Shown: in pieces, positions 36,601-46,500 of the stretch
Layout of the letters: the number at the start of each line of letters is the position of its first letter
Numbering within the stretch: position 1 is the stretch's first letter
Source: Xestospongia bergquistia
Taxonomy: Eukaryota; Porifera; Demospongiae; Haplosclerida; Petrosiidae
NCBI GenBank assembly: GCA_963965975.1
Contig: OZ014411.1
Coordinates: forward strand, 7,053,001 to 7,117,000
Length of the DNA stretch: 64,000 nt
Direction of reading: 5' to 3'
The notes under the pieces: model-generated
Database searches by the model: none
What the model was told of the DNA's origin: nothing
Seen by the model: the letters and a program-made list of their open reading frames with translations, nothing else
Position numbers and translations under genes: made by a program

Positions 36601-39600
36601 AACAGTTATTACTTTGTTTATTTAAATATGTTTTTAGAGAGTGGTCGGATGAAGGTATAGAGACTATTGTGTTATCAGAGACTGAAGTTGAGTGTATTAC
36701 AAACCATCTCTCAAGTTTTGCTGTTCTTGTTGATCATAGAGGATTATTAGAAACAGAAGTAAAGAAGCTATAGATAATAATATTATTATTGACACGATTA
36801 TGTTCCAGCAAATACCATCTAAGGAGAGATTAGCACTTAACATTGTTGGTTACATTGGACCAGCTCTGTCTTTAGTATCTCTTATTGTGGCAGTAGTACT
36901 TATGATTGTGTTAAGGTATGGATATGTCTTGTTCTATTAATAAAGAAGTTATTTTAATATTATAGAAAGAAACTCCAGAAAGGAGCTTTATACTTTGTTC
37001 ATCTCAACCTATCTATATCATTGATGTTTGCTTTGATTGTATTTATAGTTGGATTAGAAACAGCAGATGATATTAAAGTATGAATTATTAGTATATTATT
37101 CAAGTTAATGTTGATGTATCATTTAGTGGTTATGTTCATTAGTAGCTGGTCTATTACATTATTTATTTCTGTGTGTCTTCTTTTGGATGTTAATTGAAGG
37201 AATAACATTATGTGTTATGGTAATGTATGTATGGGGTACAAAATATCTAAAATGGTATTTTTTTCTACCATTAGGTTGGGGTAAGCATATTTAATAATAA
37301 TAAATATAGTTAATTTGTTTACATTGTTAATTAGGAGTTCCTGTTATTATTGTATCAATATCAGTTGGAATAAGATATGAATTCTATGGAACTGATAATT
37401 TGTGAGTTATATTTTAGCATTATAGCAATGTAATAACACAACTTAGTTGCTGGTTATCATATGAAGCTGGACTTACGTGGGCTTTCTTAGGACCTGTAGT
37501 TGTAATTTGTGTGGTAAGAGTATTTTATTTTTTGTAGGACTGTCACATTACAGTATAGAAATCAGAGTTGTTGTAATTTAATTGTATTTGAAATGTAATG
37601 ATTAGCTATTTTTGGTGTAATTGTAATTCTAATTGTAGTTTCATACTATGTTCACAATTTAGTTATAATTATAATTGTAATTGAGCTATTAAAGACACGA
37701 TTTAGTTATAATTATAATTGTAATTGAGTTATTTACACATGTTAGTGTGTCTTCTTTATTTTGCAATAAAATCTGCTTTGAGTGATTTGCACTACTGCTC
37801 TTGCAAAGATTAGATCTCCAAGGAAATTGCAACTTTTGCCAAAAAACTTTGAACATTTGATCTTTCTAAAAGTAAATGCTCACAAATAAAATGTTAGTTA
37901 CGAATTTGTAAAAATATGCTCACAAGTAATGTAATTGCTAATTAATTAGTTAATTTTCAAAAATAACTGTAGTTACAATGACTAAAAGTTAATGTGTTTT
38001 GAATGTAATTGCAAATATTATGATTACTTTGCTAAACCCTAAGTAATTGTAATTGTAATTATTGTAGTATATGTCTAATTACAGCAACTCTGATAAAAAT
38101 GTATTACTATTATGAACACAAAAAATAGTATAAACATATCATATTATATGGTGACTATCAAGTTACAGAATGTTTTTGTCAATGTTTTAGTTCTAACCAG
38201 TCTTTGTTGAACCTTTTAGATCAATACAGTTATATTAATTTTGACCATTGTTAAAGTAGCATTGTTAATGAGACACAAACTAAAGAATCATCATAAATCA
38301 AAGAATTTCCAGATAGTAAAGTAATTGATTAAACATGTCATTATTAATGTTATGTTCAACTAATTGGACTATTATCACCTTATTGATTATTTTGTAAATA
38401 TGAATCTAATTACAGTACTGTATAAATAGTCTTGACTTTTCTGATTTTTGTAGTATTGTTGAGTATCGTTATCATCTGAGTATCTTAATGAAAAATATAA
38501 TATTTGTTATAACTCAAAGGACATAACAAATGGCGACGAGGCTTGTTGGTGCTCTAGGACCTTTCGATCAAGGGACGACACAATGGTCATCCTATGCTGA
38601 AAGGATGGAGGAATATTTACTAGCTAATGGTGTCACAGAAGAGAGAAAGAAAGTGGCTATTCTGCTCAGCACTATAGGTAGTCAAACGTACGATCTACTG
38701 AAAGATTTGTACACACCTGACAAGCCGAACACGAAATCTTTTGAAGAAATAGTAACCAAATTAACGGAACATTTAGAACCAAAACCAACCGTAATAGCAG
38801 AGAGGTATCGACTGCATCAAAGACAACAGAAAGCAGGGGAGTCAGTTATTAGTTATATGGCAGCACTACGTCGTTTAGCCAAAGATTGCAACTATGGCGC
38901 ATTTTTTGAAGAAGCTCTCAGAGACAAGTTTGTATGCGGGCTAGCAAACGAAGGAATCAAGATGAAATTGCTGCAAGAAAAAGATCTGACGTTAGCTAAG
39001 GCCTGTGAAATCGCAACTGCTATGGAAGCAGCCGAAAAGGACACTTCAACGATGCACAATAACAAGGGAGAAGTGCACCGAATTGGAGGAAAGAAAATAA
39101 GCAGAGCCCCGAGAACGGAACAAGCCAAACCAGTAGAACGATGCTACCGTTGTAAAAAAGGTGGACATCGCCCAGCAGAATGCAAATTTAAGACAGTCAA
39201 ATGTTTTCACTGTGGAAAAGAAGGGCACATTGCTGACGCATGTAGAAATAAGATGAAACGAGAACGCCCAAGATCAAAAATAAAGCAGATACGAGAAGAC
39301 TCTGAAGACAGTGACGGCGAGAGTGTGTTAAATGGACTACAAGAAAAGAGTTCACAACAAAAAGCAATTATCAACGTAAAAATAAATAAGACAAAGGTGC
39401 CAATGGAAATTGACACTGGAGCTGCAGTCACGATTGTACCAAGAAGTATTTGCAGTGTGAAATTGGAACCATCAACAAGAAAATTGAGATCAGCAACTGG
39501 ACAGTTGATGAAGCTCGCTGGACAAACAACTGTGAAGGCCCAAATTGGTAAAAGCACCAAATTACTTACACTGTATGTAGCAAAAGAGAAATGCCCATTG

Positions 39601-42600
39601 TTGTTTGGCAGAGACTGGATACAAGCATTTTTTGGAGAAAATTGGATGAGCAGGTTAACAAACCAAGTAGTACACTCAGTTGAAGAAGAGGTATCAACAA
39701 AGCTAGACAAAGTCCTTCAGAAATACACCAACACAGTCTTTAGAACAGGGCTAGGTAAGTTGAAAAGTATCACAGCTCATTTGAGAGTTAAGCCAAACAC
39801 ACAAGAGAAGTTCTACAAACCACGAGCAGTACCATTTGCTGTAAAACCAAAACTAGAGAAGGCATTGGATGCCATGGTGGAAGAAGGAAATTTAGAAAAA
39901 GTAGATTTCAGCAAGTGGGGAACGCCAATAGTACCAGTAATAAAACCCGATGGTACTGTGAGAGTATGCGGTGACTACAAGGTTACCCTCAACCCATGTC
40001 TAGAAGTACAGCAGTACCCATTACCTAGGGTAGAAGAATGTTTTCAAGCAATGAATGGCGGAAACAAATTCACCAAAATCGATTTAGCTCAAGCTTATAA
40101 CCAAATCATGTTGGATGATGAGTCTAAAAGTCTAACCACCATAAATACACATAAGGGATTGTACCAATGGACACGATTGCCATATGGAGTAGCATCAAGT
40201 CCTGCAATCTTCCAAGGGATAATGGACAAAATTTTGCAAGGACTACATCAAGTAGTGTGGTACCTGGATGATATACTCATCACAGGAGAAACAGAGGAAC
40301 AACACTTAGCAAATGTGGAGGAAGTTTTGGGCCGACTAGAAAAGTATGGTCTTCGAGCTCGTCGGAGCAAATGTCAATTTTTTCAAGATTCAGTACAATA
40401 TTTAGGCCATGTCATCGACAAAGAGGGAATTCACCCAGTCGAAAAGAAAGTAGAAGCAATTTTATCAGCCAAACCTCCAAAGAATATAGAGCAACTACAA
40501 TCATTTATGGGGATGGTAAATTATTATGGAAAATTTATACCTAATTTGTCAACAGTTGCTGCGCCCCTTAATGAATTAAGAAAGAAAGAAGTAAAGTGGA
40601 AGTGGACAAAGAGAGAGGAGAAAGTATTTGAACAGCTCAAGCAACAACTAGCATCAGCCAAGGTACTGGTACACTATGACCCAAAGCTACCATTGAAGTT
40701 GGATTGTGATGCTTCATCAGTAGGAATTGGAGCAGTGTTATCACATGTTATGAAAGATGGCACTGAAAGACCTATAGCATATGCTTCAAGGTCATTATCC
40801 AAAGCTGAAAGGAATTATTCTCAGATAGAGAGAGAAGCTTTAAGCATAGTGTGGGGAATTAGTAAGTTTCACACCTATCTCTATCTAAACAAGTTTACAT
40901 TGGTCACAGACCACAAACCTTTGACTGTACTTTTCAATCCAGACAAAGCAATACCAGTATTAGCATCTGGAAGAATCCAGAGGTGGGCACTCTTTTTAAT
41001 GGATTATAGATACCACATTCAATTTCGTTCAACCACCAAACATGGAAATGCTGATACATTGTCGAGGTTTCCTTTAGAAGATATAACACAGAAAGCAACA
41101 GATATTGTTGCATCAGTACAGCAGCAACAATTTGAGGAGATACAAGTCTCAACAAAACAAATTGCAGAGAGCATCCGCAAGAACCCAGTGCTAGCAAAGA
41201 TACTCAGCTGTGTGAAAACGGGGTGGCCAGAAGAAATAAGCGCTGAACAACGACCATATTACCAACACAGAGAAGAATTAACCATCGAAGAAAATTGTTT
41301 ACTGAAAGGAATGCAAGTAGTTATACCACCAGATTTGCGAGAGAAAGTGCTGAACTTGCTGCATGAAACACATCCAGGAATAGTAAGGATGAAAGCACTG
41401 GCCAGGTCTTATGTGTGGTGGCCTAGCATAAACAAAGACTTAGAGGATGTGGCTCATGAATGTGAGGACTGCCAACAGAACCACAAGGAGGACCAAAGAA
41501 CCCCCCTTCACCCACTAGAACAACCCAACAAACCATGGCAAAGAGTACACTTAGACTTTGCTGGACCTTTCTTAGGTCAGATGTGGTTAATTGTGGTTGA
41601 CGCGTTTTCTAAATGGCCTGAAGTCATACCCATGTCAACCACAACAGCTAAACATACCATACAAGAGCTGAGATTAATATTTGCTCGTTTTGGCCTGCCA
41701 GAGATTATTGTCACAGACAATGGACCACAGTTTGTCTCAAAGGAGTTAGAAGAATTCACTAGTCAAAATGGTATCAGACATAGCAAAGTAGCACCCTACC
41801 ATCCCAGATCAAATGGACTTGCAGAAAGATTCGTGCAGACATTCAAAATGGCAATGAAGAAGATGTCAAAAGAAGGAGGTGATATTAACCAAAAGCTAAC
41901 AAACTTTTTATTAAATTATCGGAAAACACCACAATCAACAGTCAAGGAAGCACCAGCTATGTTATTGATGAAGAGGATACCAAGGAGTAGATTAGACTTA
42001 CTGGTTCCAAATTTAAATAAGAAGATCACTGAAAGACAAGAGAAGCAAAAGAAATATTTCGACAAAAAGGCCAGGGAAAAGAGTTTTCAGGAACAAGAAG
42101 AAGTTTGGGTGAGAGACTATCGAGGGACTACCAAGTGGGTACCTGGTATTATAGTGAAGAAAACCGGCCCTGTCTCTTATCATGTAAAAGTACGAGAAAT
42201 GGTTTGGAGGAGACATGCAGAACAATTACGTCCTCGAAATAAGGGAAGTTACCCAGCACCAGTTAGCAGTGACCCCACTGAGATTGAATTAATTCCTGCA
42301 GAGCCAGAATACACAGAACCACCTACAAATATCCTGCGTAGACCCACAAGGATTTCAAGACCTCCACAACGGTTAATTTATTACAAACCAGGAGATTCTG
42401 TTATGTATCAGAATTAAAGGTGGAGGAGATGTTATGTTCAACTAATTGGACTATTATCACCTTATTGATTATTTTGTAAATATGAATCTAATTACAGTAC
42501 TGTATAAATAGTCTTGACTTTTCTGATTTTTGTAGTATTGTTGAGTATCGTTATCATCTGAGTATCTTAATGAAAAATATAATATTTGTTATAACTCAAA

Positions 42601-43283
42601 GGACATAACAATTAATGTCATGTATGTATTATTAGATCATCAATACTTGGAGCTATAATACTGTTTCCTTTACTTGGAGTTACATGGATTATTGGTATAT
42701 TTGCTGTAAGTGCTAAGACAACTGTCTTTCTATGGCTCTTTACAATATGTAACTCATTACAGGTAAATCTTCTTAATTTATAGTACAAAATACTCATGTT
42801 GATTGCATTTGCTAATAAAAGTTTATATTCATACTTTATCTTGGATAGGGAGTAGGTATACTCATTCTACATGTACTAAAAAACAAAGTGGTTAGTTTTT
42901 AAAAAAAAAATAATGTTGAAACTTTTTAATACTTATCTTATTAATTAGATAATGATGTGGTTTGCTAAGAAATGTCCTTGTCTGAAGAAATATGTGCAAA
43001 GTAAATCCACTGTAAGTGTTCACATAATGGAAATTGTATCTAAATCTTAAAGAGATATATTCATTGTCTATGATATATATATCATTTAATTTTTCCTGTA
43101 TATAGAATACTTTTTTATCGACCAGAAAGTTGAGTAAACAAAGTAAGCTTATATATATAATTTTTCATTTTTTCATTGCAAAATTATGTTAATTATACAG
43201 CAAGTGTACAAAGTGTTAAAGTTGGCAGAAAGGATAATCCAAACATTGGTGTATTTGATATGCAGACTATTCAAGAAGAATGA
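33691..43283 (+). CDS. Adhesion-type GPCR, copy 2 (hosts a Ty3/gypsy element in an intron)
   Basis: The 22 exons are: 33691-33739, 34250-34977, 35035-35238, 35284-35352, 35397-35517, 35563-35610, 35658-35903, 35952-36027, 36092-36191, 36539-36594, 36638-36758, 36809-36915, 36966-37077, 37127-37280, 37335-37401, 37447-37513, 38220-38320, 42636-42762, 42849-42890, 42949-43011, 43106-43142, 43201-43283 (925 codons plus TGA). Domains in order: a signal peptide (MSTTLFLVILALVYVPG); a Cys/Tyr-rich ectodomain of about 240 residues that I do not recognise; a GAIN-like helical region (FLSVVNVLVSEERLSVL; LLQDLEELSKVIGIAV); a GPS with WSDEG and HL|SSFAVLV; and 7TM with TM3 HYLFLCVFFWMLIEG, the loop CWLSYEAGL, TM6 LLGVTWIIGIFA and TM7 LFTICNSLQGVG. 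The retrotransposon sits in intron 17, in the same orientation as the gene. If spliced out with the intron, the receptor is intact. Surface receptor, ligand unknown. Confidence 0.85.
37561..38094. mobile_element. Inverted-repeat element in receptor copy 2 intron 16
   Basis: The ends read ATCAGAGTTGTTGTAATT and AATTACAGCAACTCTGAT, an 18-base terminal inverted repeat with one mismatch. The interior (about 530 bases) is non-coding and rich in TAATTGTAATT-type runs. The same intron in copies 1 and 3 lacks it. Non-autonomous DNA transposon; the superfamily was not determined because the target duplication is ambiguous in this AT-rich site. Confidence 0.75.
38348..38528 (+). repeat. 5' LTR of the Ty3/gypsy element
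   Basis: This 181-base LTR begins TGTTATG and ends CATAACA (inverted termini). It is identical base for base to the 3' LTR at 42430-42610. The target duplication ATTAA flanks the element at 38343-38347 and 42611-42615; receptor copy 3 has the empty site (CATTATTAATGTCATG near 48590-48604). A TATAAATA box lies at 38421-38428. Confidence 0.95.
38530..42417 (+). CDS. Ty3/gypsy Gag-Pol polyprotein, single frame
   Basis: The polyprotein has 1295 residues. Order: Gag capsid-like region (about 1-190); two CCHC zinc knuckles (from C205, CYRCKKGGHRPAEC, and C225, CFHCGKEGHIADAC); aspartic protease with DTGA at D295; reverse transcriptase with YLDD at 578-581; RNase H with DCDAS at 725-729; and integrase with an HxxH...CxxC zinc region (from H945) and the triad D1009, D1063, E1099 (35 residues between the last two, as expected). 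Pol order PR-RT-RH-IN places it in Ty3/gypsy. No frameshift separates gag from pol, and no envelope frame follows. The ATG lies one base after the 5' LTR, so the primer-binding site overlaps the first codons. All catalytic residues are present. Confidence 0.95.
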   Translation: MATRLVGALGPFDQGTTQWSSYAERMEEYLLANGVTEERKKVAILLSTIGSQTYDLLKDLYTPDKPNTKSFEEIVTKLTEHLEPKPTVIAERYRLHQRQQKAGESVISYMAALRRLAKDCNYGAFFEEALRDKFVCGLANEGIKMKLLQEKDLTLAKACEIATAMEAAEKDTSTMHNNKGEVHRIGGKKISRAPRTEQAKPVERCYRCKKGGHRPAECKFKTVKCFHCGKEGHIADACRNKMKRERPRSKIKQIREDSEDSDGESVLNGLQEKSSQQKAIINVKINKTKVPMEIDTGAAVTIVPRSICSVKLEPSTRKLRSATGQLMKLAGQTTVKAQIGKSTKLLTLYVAKEKCPLLFGRDWIQAFFGENWMSRLTNQVVHSVEEEVSTKLDKVLQKYTNTVFRTGLGKLKSITAHLRVKPNTQEKFYKPRAVPFAVKPKLEKALDAMVEEGNLEKVDFSKWGTPIVPVIKPDGTVRVCGDYKVTLNPCLEVQQYPLPRVEECFQAMNGGNKFTKIDLAQAYNQIMLDDESKSLTTINTHKGLYQWTRLPYGVASSPAIFQGIMDKILQGLHQVVWYLDDILITGETEEQHLANVEEVLGRLEKYGLRARRSKCQFFQDSVQYLGHVIDKEGIHPVEKKVEAILSAKPPKNIEQLQSFMGMVNYYGKFIPNLSTVAAPLNELRKKEVKWKWTKREEKVFEQLKQQLASAKVLVHYDPKLPLKLDCDASSVGIGAVLSHVMKDGTERPIAYASRSLSKAERNYSQIEREALSIVWGISKFHTYLYLNKFTLVTDHKPLTVLFNPDKAIPVLASGRIQRWALFLMDYRYHIQFRSTTKHGNADTLSRFPLEDITQKATDIVASVQQQQFEEIQVSTKQIAESIRKNPVLAKILSCVKTGWPEEISAEQRPYYQHREELTIEENCLLKGMQVVIPPDLREKVLNLLHETHPGIVRMKALARSYVWWPSINKDLEDVAHECEDCQQNHKEDQRTPLHPLEQPNKPWQRVHLDFAGPFLGQMWLIVVDAFSKWPEVIPMSTTTAKHTIQELRLIFARFGLPEIIVTDNGPQFVSKELEEFTSQNGIRHSKVAPYHPRSNGLAERFVQTFKMAMKKMSKEGGDINQKLTNFLLNYRKTPQSTVKEAPAMLLMKRIPRSRLDLLVPNLNKKITERQEKQKKYFDKKAREKSFQEQEEVWVRDYRGTTKWVPGIIVKKTGPVSYHVKVREMVWRRHAEQLRPRNKGSYPAPVSSDPTEIELIPAEPEYTEPPTNILRRPTRISRPPQRLIYYKPGDSVMYQN
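38531..38548 (+). other. Probable primer-binding site, overlapping the gag start
   Basis: The first TGG after the LTR end (38531-38533) starts a TGGCGACGAGG stretch, in the place and with the TGG expected of a tRNA-complementary primer site. It lies inside codons 1-6 of gag-pol. The tRNA was not identified. Confidence 0.5.
42418..42429 (+). other. Polypurine tract
   Basis: AGGTGGAGGAGA lies between the gag-pol stop codon and the first base of the 3' LTR. It is purine-rich apart from a single T, in the position expected for plus-strand priming. Confidence 0.8.
42430..42610 (+). repeat. 3' LTR of the Ty3/gypsy element
   Basis: Identical to the 5' LTR over all 181 bases by direct comparison. 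Followed by the target duplication ATTAA (42611-42615). Confidence 0.95.
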
Positions 43284-43543
43284 TGAAAATTAAATAAGAA
43301 ATGATATATAAATGTTATATTTGTGGATTATATCATCATCGGTAGTTATAATGCATTCAACTTTACTTAATATATCAATGTTTGATTATAATAACTTTTA
43401 CTAATGATCTATACCAGAAACTAAGTATAGTAGATGTAATAACAGATGATGACTTGTTTGCATCACTTTTACTTGACAAGTACTTTTGATTAGATAAGTG
43501 TCAAGCGGATTCATTCTCATTGACTCATGCAAGCGTTAGGATT

Positions 43544-43556
43544 GACCTCGCCCACT
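43544..43556 (+). promoter_or_regulatory. GACCTCGCCCACT motif before receptor copy 3
   Basis: The motif lies 12 bases before the ATG of copy 3 and is the same 13 bases as before copy 2. Confidence 0.35.
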
Positions 43557-43568
43557 AAAGAAACCGAT

Positions 43569-46500
43569 ATGGCAAAGGGATTGTTTCTAGTGATTTTGGT
43601 ACTTTTATCCATACCAAGTTAGTGATATATGCTTTTTGTGTTGTGTAACTTGTTTATTATTATCACTATTATAGTATTAATACGCATGTATATTGTTATG
43701 CGCGCGTAAATGTACGTAAATTTTTATTTCAGTTATTCATGCATGTCTTGTGACATCAGAATCAATTCCACTTCTTAAGTGTTGTAACTATTGGTCATTA
43801 TCTTAAAAGTAGAGAATTGGGTTGTTCATTGTTTTGTATCCTTCAAAGTCAATCAAGTTGTCATACGATGTTTTTCTAGTTTAAAATTAACACTGTGGCT
43901 AGAGTCCTGGCAAAAAAGGAAACCTTAATAAGAAAATTTATATATTTAGGGTTGAAGGGTTGGGGTTTATGATGTAGGATGCAGTCAAAGTGTTGAGTTT
44001 TCTTTACTTTTCTTTAATTTGGTAAATGAATTATATATACATTGTTAATTTTTATTGTGGATTTACTATTTCAGCAGAAATCAGAAACTTCATACCTAAT
44101 TATGACAATATGGATGTAGTCACTGTTAATTATTTCCAAAAAATTAACCTGTGTGTGTGTGCATGGAGCATATTATATCAATATAAGTACTGTCATAAAG
44201 GATGATATTATGACATGTACAGATAATATATTATTGTCTCCATTCATAAGTGAAGGAAGATTTTTATATTAATAATTAATATTTGTTTAGAGTTTACTCG
44301 TTATGATTATATATTTTATAATCCAGGTGATGGCAATCGAGGTGATATATTCTATCGTTGTATTGCCAGTACTGAAATACCAAGTTTTAATACTAGCCAG
44401 CCAGCATGTCCTATTTCCACTGATGAACTACTTAGCTTATATAAGTATTCAAAGTGTTCTCACCTATCACTATATGCTGACTATATTGTTAATCAACAAG
44501 TGGAATTGGAGGACTTACCATATTTAAATCTCAAGGAAGCAACATATGAGTCTCTTTATAATACCACAGATCACTGTTGGTATGATATGTATTACTATTT
44601 CTGCTACTATTATGACTTGTGTTACTACTCGGGTGAAGCATTTGCTAATGAAGCATGTGAAATGAAAATGTTTTATTTGTCTTCTTTTACTTCAAATGGT
44701 GTCTTTAGTTATAAACTGTATACATTCTTGGCAGCATATGAAATGTTATGGAGTGTAGAAGGCTTTCTTTATGGTACTGGTGTCACTGCTACTACACAAC
44801 ATTTTTTGTATACCTGTACTTCATATGTCCACATTGGCAATGTTGATGAATGTGTTGATGATCTTCTTAACCATTGCTTTGAATTGGAAGATTTATATTA
44901 TTATCATCCAATTTGGTGCTATTATTGGGTCCAAAATAGACTCTGTTATCAATTTAATGGTGATGATAAATACAGATGTGTCTGGGTGATTGATACGTTG
45001 AATTGGATCAATATGGAAGAGGAATGCTCTCATAAAAAAAATGAAGGGAAATGTGTAAGTACTAAACTAAGTAGCATTAATTCATTGTCCACTTTGTTTT
45101 TAATTTGGACAGGAATTACTATTAGATGGTATACTCAAGAAACCAATTAATCAAATCAACTCCACTGATGTTGATCAAGTGAAATCAGTATTGTCAGGAG
45201 GATCTAAACGCCTAAATTATACCAGTAAAACTCTAGACCAATTGAACGCAGTTACTAGTTTTTTTAGTACAAATGAAACAAAAATAGCTGAAGCCATTGA
45301 TTCTCAAGATGCTGATGTAAGCTACATAAACAAGACATTAGTTAATAGCTTTTTTCATCAGGTATTTCTATCAGTTGTTAATGTATTAGTTAGTGAAGAA
45401 AGACTCTCTGTATTAAAAAATGAAAGTGCAGTATGTGTTTATATTGTATTATATTTATAACAAGAACTGTTTAGAATAATTCAAGTATAATGTTATTACA
45501 AGATCTTGAAGAATTGTCAAAGGTAATTGGAATAGCAGTGGCTGATGGGAATAGTAGATTCAACCCAAAGTATGCTTTCAATGGAAGTAATATTGGTAAG
45601 ATATTTAGTGTTTTTCTGTTTAAAAACTTGCTGAAAATAGGACTATTTCTTTCTGCTAGTCCAGGAAATGAAAGTTACTCTTCTGGAGGTAATTATCTCA
45701 ATATCTTTGTTCTTGTTATAACAATTTTACTTTAGAATTACAATTATATAACAACTCACACTCTAATATGACAGCATCTATAAAAATTCCAAGCCAAGCA
45801 AATTGTAATGACTCAATTTCTTCAGGCGATTTAGACTATGATTGGTATTCATATTATGACAATAAGAATATCTGTAATGGTGAAGTATACTGTTTAAAAA
45901 ATGAAAGTGGTACATTCTATTATTATTATGACTTTAGTATTCTTTTTGGTGACTGTTCCAAGCAATTACGTCTTAATAAAGGTGATAATAAACTAATTTA
46001 TAATAACTTTATTGGATGTGTGTGTATAGATTGCCAGTCAATTATTGTCACTTCTATCACTACTAACATGAAGGACTTGTTTTTTGAGAATGACTTTGAA
46101 AATACGTTAGTCACTTATTCTATGAGAACTTGTACATGCCATGTTATTCATTGATTGTCTTTTAATTAGAACATTAGTTAGTCTGATACTTTCAAGTCAA
46201 ATTATTAGTGATGACTCAACTGTACACTTTCTTAGTAAAAATGCTACTCTATACTTCACATTATTGAATGTAAGCAATTCATAATTTAATTTTAGTCATA
46301 ATTAAAAGTAACACACTATGATTCCTATTAATAAGATTACATTCATGGCTTATGTACATACCACTTCATGAATATATAGTTTCTATATTCTTTTGATATA
46401 AGATATCCTTGTAGCTGTAAAGAATGTCTGTTTGTAAAGTACACGTGACAGTAGAATTATTGCATCATACATTACCACAGTGTAGTGTATAATTAAAATA

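Larger units (their letters stand above)
38348..42610 (+). mobile_element. Complete Ty3/gypsy LTR retrotransposon
   Basis: The element is 4263 bases long, with identical 181-base LTRs, a 5-base target duplication (ATTAA), one uninterrupted gag-pol frame and a purine tract before the 3' LTR. It is inserted in intron 17 of receptor copy 2, in the sense direction. Identical LTRs and an intact frame indicate a very recent insertion that may still be mobile. Confidence 0.95.

Noticed and set aside
38892-42225. Several minus-strand ORFs inside the retrotransposon
   Set aside because: Shadows of the gag-pol frame, with no features of their own.
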